Below are positions 1 through 4,300 of a DNA stretch of 8,019 bases, in pieces. Source of the DNA: Thiotrichales bacterium. Lineage in GTDB: Bacteria > Pseudomonadota > Gammaproteobacteria > UWMA-0217. Each line of letters starts with the position of its first letter. Within the stretch, counting starts at the first letter, position 1. Location: NCBI GenBank assembly GCA_024763135.1, contig JANTGD010000153.1, positions 1 to 8,019 of the forward strand, read 5' to 3'. The notes beneath the pieces are model-generated. The model was not told the DNA's origin, did not search any database, and was given only the letters and a program-made list of their open reading frames with translations. The position numbers were made by a program, and so were the translations under genes.

Positions 1-351
1 CATCACCAATAAGGTGACCACGAGTTTTTCCGATTCACCATGCACACCAATATCTTACGCGTCTTTTTTGCGCCCAACTGAGGTTTTTAGGTTAAAAAAT
101 GGTCAATGACACTTGTAAACTTACGTTTTTCGTCCTGATCTGGTGTATTTCAGGCGCTAGCTGAGTCGCTACATCCTATGTTGATTTTGTTGTAGCTACA
201 CAGCACACTTGCCTGTTAGCCGATGTCTGTGTGATTTTCGGGCTCGTTTGGTTACATACCGTGTGTCTTTGTTGTGCCTTCACTGTACCTGAAAATGCCT
301 TGATCTCGGCTAAACCCAGGTACGCTACGCAGTGACATTTGTCTATAGGAC

Positions 352-379
352 TTGACAGATGGATTCTGCCTGCTACCTT
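352..379 (+). promoter_or_regulatory. Candidate sigma-70-type promoter for rubrerythrin
   Basis: A perfect -35 hexamer TTGACA lies at 352-357. Sixteen bases on is a weak -10 candidate TACCTT (374-379), matching the consensus at three of six positions. The predicted start would fall near 386, directly at the inverted repeat at 388-408, which suits repression by a bound regulator. A stronger -10-like word, TATAAA, lies at 421-426 but has no good -35 at the right distance. The -35 is clear; the -10 choice is uncertain. Confidence 0.45.
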
Positions 380-387
380 ATGAGGGA

Positions 388-408
388 GATTTAGACCCAA
401 TCTAAATC
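388..408. promoter_or_regulatory. Palindromic operator upstream of rubrerythrin
   Basis: A perfect 8-bp inverted repeat, GATTTAGA and TCTAAATC, is separated by five bases (CCCAA). It sits just downstream of the candidate promoter and 44 bases before the rubrerythrin start, a typical repressor position. The core ATTTAGA-N5-TCTAAAT recurs exactly at 4010-4028 in another intergenic gap, which strongly suggests a binding site for a dimeric regulator. The regulator cannot be named from the sequence. Fur/PerR, Rrf2 and ArsR-type proteins all use AT-rich palindromes of about this size and often control peroxide or metal genes. Confidence 0.6.
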
Positions 409-452
409 GAAGTCAGTTTCTATAAATCCTACGATCAAGAGGAATGTATACG

Positions 453-872
453 ATGGAATTGAAAGGCAGCAAAACTGAAGAATGTCTGAAAGAGGCTTTC
501 GCGGGTGAATCTCAGGCTAACCGCCGTTATCTCTACTTCGCCGCCAAGGCCGATGTAGAAGGTTACAACGATGTTTCCGCGGTATTCCGTTCCACGGCTG
601 AAGGCGAAACCGGCCACGCGCACGGTCACCTGGAGTATCTTGAAGCTTCTGGCGATCCTGCCACCGGTCTGCCCATTGGCTCTACTGCGGACAATCTGAA
701 AGCTGCAATTGCGGGCGAGACGCATGAGTATACCGATATGTATCCCGGTATGGCGAAGACCGCGCGTGAAGAAGGGTTCGATGAAATTGCCGATTGGTTC
801 GAGACGCTGGCTAAAGCCGAGCGTTCTCACGCCAATCGTTTCCAGAAAGCTCTGGACTCTCTCGACGCCTGA
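453..872 (+). CDS. Rubrerythrin (diiron domain only)
   Basis: Ferritin-like diiron protein of 139 residues, expected to reduce hydrogen peroxide to water in the cytoplasm. All seven diiron ligands of the family can be assigned: E19 in AGESQA, E52 and H55 in GETGHA, E89 and E92 in GETHEY, and E123 and H126 in AERSHA. The C-terminal rubredoxin domain of classical rubrerythrin (about 190 residues, two CxxC pairs) is absent; the protein ends shortly after helix four. It therefore needs an outside electron donor. Two extra histidines (H57, H59) follow the H55 ligand. I chose the ATG at 453 because AGAGGA at 438-443 lies nine bases before it. An in-frame ATG at 444 abuts that ribosome site and would only add MYT. 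A terminator follows, then the iron-sulfur gene, a likely redox partner. Family assignment is firm; the physiological substrate is inferred. Confidence 0.93.
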   Translation: MELKGSKTEECLKEAFAGESQANRRYLYFAAKADVEGYNDVSAVFRSTAEGETGHAHGHLEYLEASGDPATGLPIGSTADNLKAAIAGETHEYTDMYPGMAKTAREEGFDEIADWFETLAKAERSHANRFQKALDSLDA

Positions 873-894
873 TACTCTTTTTCAGGTGCTCAAT

Positions 895-932
895 GGTGGA
901 GCGATGTGCTATGCGCGCTCCACCGTTCTTTT
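895..932 (+). terminator. Intrinsic terminator after rubrerythrin
   Basis: A perfect 9-bp stem, GGTGGAGCG (895-903) with CGCTCCACC (916-924), encloses a 12-base loop. It can be lengthened by a U-G and two A-U pairs, and is followed by the U-rich tail GTTCTTTT (925-932). It lies 23 bases after the rubrerythrin stop. No strong promoter is visible between it and the next gene, so it may terminate only part of the transcripts, giving much rubrerythrin and less of the downstream proteins. Confidence 0.75.
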
Positions 933-1000
933 ACTAAGATTCAGGTTGGGTTGCGCGAGTTTCAGCGATCGCGACACAACACATCACCATTCCTACAACG

Positions 1001-1019
1001 CACTGATTGCGCAATAGTG
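1001..1019. repeat. Imperfect palindrome before the iron-sulfur gene
   Basis: The perfect 10-bp palindrome ATTGCGCAAT (1006-1015) extends to CACT-G-ATTGC / GCAATAGTG with one unpaired G. A second perfect octamer, GCGATCGC, lies at 965-972. Both fall in the gap after the terminator and before the iron-sulfur gene. The site could be an operator for an internal promoter, but no matching -35/-10 pair is evident. Confidence 0.35.
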
Positions 1020-1046
1020 ACGCACTAATTTGCAGAGGATCCAGCT

Positions 1047-2393
1047 ATGGCCGAGACGCGAGAAGGTATCAGAGAGGGTAGCCTCGAGGCGCCTACGAGA
1101 CATCCTATCGATTGGAAAAATCCCGATTTCTACAATGAGACATCGCTGTTCAAAGAGTTGGAGCGGGTCTTTGATATTTGCCACGGGTGCCGGCGCTGCG
1201 TCAGCTTGTGTAACTCGTTTCCTACCTTGTTCGATCTTGTCGATGAGTCTGAAACCATGGAGGTCGATGGCGTTGCAAAGGAAGATTACTGGCAGGTAGT
1301 CGATCACTGTTACCTATGTGATCTTTGCTATCTCACCAAATGCCCCTATGTACCGCCGCACGAGTGGAATGTCGATTATCCTCATCTGATGCTGCGGGCC
1401 AAGGCGGTGAAGCACAAGCAGGGCAGGGACAAGCTGCGGGACAAATTGCTGACCTCGACTGACCTGGTCGGCACTCTAGCGGGTATTCCCGTTGTCTCGA
1501 CGCTGGTCAATGCTGCGAATAAGACGCCGATGCTACGCAAACAAATGGACAAGTTCATGGGGATCGACGCCGATGCGGTTTTACCCGAGTTTCACAGCGA
1601 CAAAGCACGCAAGCGGCTAAAGGGCCATCGCTCCAGCCACAGCGCGCAAGCAGCGGGTCGTACGCGTGGCCAAGTGGCTGTATTTATCACCTGTTACGGG
1701 AATAATAATCAACCCGATATTGTAGAAGATCTCGTAACGGTTTTTGAACACAATCAGATCCCCGTATCTTTGCTGCGCAAGGAGCAGTGCTGTGGCATGC
1801 CGAAGCTGGAGCTGGGTGATCTGGAAGCGGTCGAGCAGGCGAAAAACGCGAATATTCCAGTCATGCTCGAAGCGATTGAAGCAGGCTGGGATATTGTTGC
1901 GCCGGTGCCTTCCTGTGTATTGATGTTCAAACAGGAGTTACCGCTGATGTTTCCCGAGGATGCCGCCGTGGCCAAGGTCGCAGCGCATATATTCGATCCT
2001 TTTGAATACCTCATGCTGCGTGACAAGGAAGGCCTGATGAATACTGACTTTAAGCAGGCATTGGGCAAAATCAGCTACCACGCAGCTTGTCATCTGCGGG
2101 TACAGCGTATTGGCCTGAAAACCCGAGATCTGCTTAAGAAGATTCCCGATACCCAGGTCGATGTGATTGAACGATGTTCCGGACATGATGGCACCTATGC
2201 CGTCAAATCCGAATTTCACGACATTTCCATGAAAATCTGCCGGCCAGTCTACAATAAGGTGAAGAAGGATGCGCCGGATCACTATGCCAGTGACTGTCCG
2301 ATGGCGGGCGCACAAATTGCTCATGGTGTGGCTGATGGCAGCCAGGCAGAGCACCCACTGACGTTGTTGGCTAAGGCCTACGGACTGTCTTGA
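1047..2393 (+). CDS. HdrD/GlpC-like iron-sulfur protein with two CCG domains
   Basis: Predicted electron-transfer protein of 448 residues, soluble and cytoplasmic: no signal peptide or membrane segment is seen. The N-terminal half carries two [4Fe-4S] motifs: C45-x2-C48-x2-C51-x3-C55, and C88-x2-C91-x2-C94-x4-C99-P, the last spacing one residue longer than usual. A basic Ser/His/Arg-rich linker (about 186-208) leads to two cysteine-rich CCG domains as in heterodisulfide reductase HdrB/HdrD, GlpC and LutA. The first has C216, C248-C249-G250 and PSC290. The second has C348, C377-S378-G379-H380 and C417, so the second CCG has become CSG. AGAGGA at 1034-1039, seven bases before the ATG, supports the start. 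The DUF3501 gene follows after 19 bases. The role as electron donor for the rubrerythrin is inferred from adjacency; a named substrate cannot be given. Confidence 0.88.
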   Translation: MAETREGIREGSLEAPTRHPIDWKNPDFYNETSLFKELERVFDICHGCRRCVSLCNSFPTLFDLVDESETMEVDGVAKEDYWQVVDHCYLCDLCYLTKCPYVPPHEWNVDYPHLMLRAKAVKHKQGRDKLRDKLLTSTDLVGTLAGIPVVSTLVNAANKTPMLRKQMDKFMGIDADAVLPEFHSDKARKRLKGHRSSHSAQAAGRTRGQVAVFITCYGNNNQPDIVEDLVTVFEHNQIPVSLLRKEQCCGMPKLELGDLEAVEQAKNANIPVMLEAIEAGWDIVAPVPSCVLMFKQELPLMFPEDAAVAKVAAHIFDPFEYLMLRDKEGLMNTDFKQALGKISYHAACHLRVQRIGLKTRDLLKKIPDTQVDVIERCSGHDGTYAVKSEFHDISMKICRPVYNKVKKDAPDHYASDCPMAGAQIAHGVADGSQAEHPLTLLAKAYGLS

Positions 2394-2412
2394 ATAAACG
2401 GAGGAATGCCTT

Positions 2413-2997
2413 ATGGCGAAAAAACTGAGCCGTGCTGATCTGCTTTCGCTGGAAGCCTACGCCGAGCAACGTCCAGCCTTCAAAGACCGGGTGCGCGAAC
2501 ACAAGAAAAAGCGCGTGGTCGCGGTGGGGCCACATGCAACATTGCATTTTGAAGATCGTTTGATCATGCAGTACCAGATTCAAGAGATGCTGCGGATTGA
2601 AAAAATCTTTGAGGCCGAGGGCATTCAGGAGGAGTTGGATGCTTATAATCCCCTCATCCCCGATGGCAGCAACTGGAAAGCCACACAGATGATTGAGTTT
2701 TCGGATCCCGCAGAGCGCGCCGAGCAATTGGCACGCCTGGTGGGTATCGATCGTCAAACCTGGGTGCAGGTGGGCGATGCGCCCAAGGTGTATGCGATTT
2801 CCGATGAAGATCTGGATCGGGAAAGTGAGGAAAAAACCTCCAGCGTGCATTTCTTACGTTTCGAGCTTACACCTGAAATGGTCTCGGCAGCCAAGCAAGG
2901 TGCGCCCATTCGTGCTGGGATAGACCACGAACACTATACGGCTGAGGTGGAATTCTCTCCGGAAACGCGCGATAGTCTGGTCTCTGATTTGGATTGA
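2413..2997 (+). CDS. DUF3501 family protein
   Basis: A 194-residue protein that I recognise as DUF3501, a family of unknown function usually found beside this type of iron-sulfur protein and rubrerythrin. It has no signal peptide and no transmembrane segment. It contains no cysteine at all, so it cannot bind an iron-sulfur cluster through its own thiols. Any metal site would use the Glu/His-rich parts: H41, H45, E47 in the segment HATLHFED, the helix 53-69 rich in Glu and Gln, and H172/H174 in IDHEHY. The segment YNPLIPDG (78-85) is a recognisable family feature. A strong ribosome site GGAGG (2400-2404) lies eight bases before the ATG. It is 19 bases after the iron-sulfur gene and 13 before the Nudix gene, so it is co-transcribed. 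Role possibly as an assembly or docking partner of its neighbours; this is a guess. Confidence 0.85.
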   Translation: MAKKLSRADLLSLEAYAEQRPAFKDRVREHKKKRVVAVGPHATLHFEDRLIMQYQIQEMLRIEKIFEAEGIQEELDAYNPLIPDGSNWKATQMIEFSDPAERAEQLARLVGIDRQTWVQVGDAPKVYAISDEDLDRESEEKTSSVHFLRFELTPEMVSAAKQGAPIRAGIDHEHYTAEVEFSPETRDSLVSDLD

Positions 2998-3010
2998 GCC
3001 ATGACTTTCG

Positions 3011-3865
3011 ATGAGCTATCTCGCCCGGATTGCCGCCTGTAACCAATACGATCTCAGCCATTTTCTGCCGCTGAACATCGGCACCCAGCGCTACGGTTGG
3101 ATTAAGCCGAAAACGGCAGATCTGCTGCTGGAATTTCCGCAGTGTTTTATTGCTCAGGGCAATGGCATTGCGCTTCACCCGCAGCTACAGGACTATGCAT
3201 CCCGAACTCGCGCCGTCGATGCTGTGGTGCATGCGCTTGCAGCGCGCGGCGTGATCACAGGTTGGCGCAATGAACGCTATCCTGTCACGCTCGATTTAGC
3301 TGCCCACGCAGTGATGGAAATAGAGCGTGCTGCAGTGCCGCTGCTGGGATTGCGGGCCTTTGGGGTACACATCAATGGGTTGGTGGAACGCAAGGATGGC
3401 CTGTTTCTTTGGGTCGCCCGCCGCGCCGCTGACAAACCCACGTTTCCGGGCATGCTCGACCATATTGCGGCTGGCGGACAGCCTGTTGGACTCTCCTTGC
3501 GCGAGAATGTGACTAAAGAATGCGCTGAAGAAGCGGGTATTCCTGAAGCAATGGCGGCGCAGGCACAATTGATTCGCAGTGTGCGGTATTGCGTTGAAAC
3601 GCCAAACACGCTCAAGCCCGACACCATTTACATCTATGATCTATGGCTACCTGAGGATTTTGTTCCACGAAACACGGATGGAGAAGTGGCAGATTTCGAA
3701 CTTTGGCCGCTTGACCGGGTTGCCCGGGAGGTTGCCCAGACGACCCATTTCAAACCCAATTGCAATTTGGTCATTATCGATTTGCTGCTACGCCAAGATC
3801 GTTTGCCCGTCGATGCGCAGACCCGGCAGGAGATCCAGGCAGCCCTGGATCATCCGCTACCGTGA
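3011..3865 (+). CDS. Nudix hydrolase, DUF4743 / thiamin-damage type
   Basis: A 284-residue protein with an N-terminal DUF4743-like region (about 1-115) and a Nudix domain (about 116-250). The Nudix box runs from G155 to I177. Its core reads KECAEEAGI, with E170, E173 and E174 available to bind Mg2+. Two consensus positions differ: the first Glu is L161 and the Arg is K169. The same two-part layout occurs in plant NUDX20/24, yeast YJR142W and the Nudix half of fission yeast Tnr3. Those enzymes have been reported to hydrolyse oxythiamin and oxothiamin diphosphate, removing damaged cofactor before it poisons enzymes. The gene begins 13 bases after DUF3501, so it is the last gene of that unit. 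The ribosome site is weak, suggesting translational coupling. An ATG at 3001 is in another frame and closes after 13 codons. Family is confident; substrate is inferred. Confidence 0.85.
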   Translation: MSYLARIAACNQYDLSHFLPLNIGTQRYGWIKPKTADLLLEFPQCFIAQGNGIALHPQLQDYASRTRAVDAVVHALAARGVITGWRNERYPVTLDLAAHAVMEIERAAVPLLGLRAFGVHINGLVERKDGLFLWVARRAADKPTFPGMLDHIAAGGQPVGLSLRENVTKECAEEAGIPEAMAAQAQLIRSVRYCVETPNTLKPDTIYIYDLWLPEDFVPRNTDGEVADFELWPLDRVAREVAQTTHFKPNCNLVIIDLLLRQDRLPVDAQTRQEIQAALDHPLP

Positions 3866-3923
3866 TCGGCAGGCACTGGTGGCATACGGGAGCTTTGCAA
3901 TATGACCATAAAGCCCCGGTAAG

Positions 3924-4002
3924 AAAAAACTGCGAGGGAGGCGTCCCTGCCTCATTCGCCGAAGCGAAAACTCTGATTCCCTGAGTTCGCAGACAGGGAA
4001 TC
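3924..4002 (-). ncRNA. Candidate minus-strand small RNA with three hairpins
   Basis: Read on the minus strand, three stem-loops follow one another. The first is a perfect 9-bp stem, GATTCCCTG/CAGGGAATC (arms 3994-4002 and 3975-3983, 10-base loop). The second is a 5-bp stem TTCGC/GCGAA (3955-3968) closing a C(UUCG)G tetraloop, an unusually stable loop in RNA. The third is a stem with one mismatch (3934-3953) followed after four bases by a run of six U (3929 to 3924), as in a terminator. On the plus strand none of the three is followed by U, so the minus strand is the favoured direction. The shared operator at 4010-4028 lies just upstream of the implied 5' end. No convincing promoter is visible, and no known RNA family is recognised. 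Confidence 0.35.
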
Positions 4003-4036
4003 TAAATGAATTTAGAAGTTCTCTAAATCAATTCAG
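4001..4036. promoter_or_regulatory. Second copy of the operator, with repeated half-sites
   Basis: ATTTAGA (4010-4016), five bases, TCTAAAT (4022-4028) repeats exactly the core found before rubrerythrin, and both copies are followed by C. An extra half-site TCTAAAT at 4001-4007 makes a second palindrome, TCTAAAT-GA-ATTTAGA (4001-4016). The whole can also be read as two 15-base direct repeats (4001-4015 and 4022-4036) matching at 13 of 15 positions with a 21-bp period, two helical turns. Tandem sites on one face of the helix suggest cooperative binding. The controlled gene could be pepN, 270 bases away, or the candidate minus-strand RNA. Confidence 0.55.
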
Positions 4037-4300
4037 GAATAAATGGGCTGTTCAACCGATCGGCGAACCAAGCGGTTATCCCATGGCGATAAATGGTAGC
4101 AACGTGCTGCGATGCGTCCGCACTTGGACAAACATTTTTCGATGATTTTCAAGCGGTTTAATCCAGTGTATCGATCTTCTGTTTAAAATAACATTCCGCC
4201 GTTGACGATGGATTGTCTCCATAAACCCCACAAGCTATTCATCGGCATAATAACTGACGACCCTATCCGACCCTGAACCTACCCGACTGCAGGTGATTTA

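Larger units (their letters stand above)
1..443. other. Long non-coding region upstream of rubrerythrin
   Basis: I find no convincing gene here. One plus-strand frame is open from base 2 to a TGA at 107-109 and could be the last codons of a gene that starts before the window, but its composition gives no family signal. The stretch is AT-richer than the genes. It holds several inverted repeats: TTTTTA/TAAAAA at 84-98, the perfect 10-bp palindrome TGTAGCTACA at 191-200, TTAGCCGA (216-223) against TCGGCTAA (306-313), and GTACCTG (285-291) against CAGGTAC (317-323). The last about 100 bases hold the likely promoter and operator of the rubrerythrin gene. Confidence 0.6.
3866..4300. other. Non-coding gap rich in inverted repeats, before pepN
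   Basis: No credible protein gene is seen in these 435 bases. The first third holds three back-to-back hairpins (3934-4002) and a cluster of three CTAAAT/ATTTAG words (4001-4036). The rest (4037-4300) must hold the pepN promoter, but I find no clear pair of boxes. Candidates are TAAAAT at 4184-4189 without a good -35, and TTGACG at 4202-4207 without a good -10. A ribosome site AGGTGA (4291-4296) precedes pepN. Confidence 0.6.

Noticed and set aside
176..400. Minus-strand open frame of 74 codons upstream of rubrerythrin
   Set aside because: No family signal, and it overlaps the promoter and operator of rubrerythrin, so it is most likely chance.
444..452. Earlier ATG for rubrerythrin at 444
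   Set aside because: The ribosome site AGAGGA (438-443) touches this ATG directly, too close for initiation, and is correctly spaced for the ATG at 453. The protein from 453 begins MELKG, as I recall for relatives.
3001..3042. ATG at 3001 as the Nudix start or a small leader gene
   Set aside because: It is out of frame with the Nudix gene and ends after 13 codons; nothing supports its translation.
3934..3953. Plus-strand terminator for the Nudix gene
   Set aside because: The stem has a mismatch and no U run follows it on the plus strand; the U run is present only on the minus strand.
4202..4225. TTGACG and CATAAA as the pepN promoter
   Set aside because: The spacing between the two words is only 12 bases, too short for a sigma-70 promoter.
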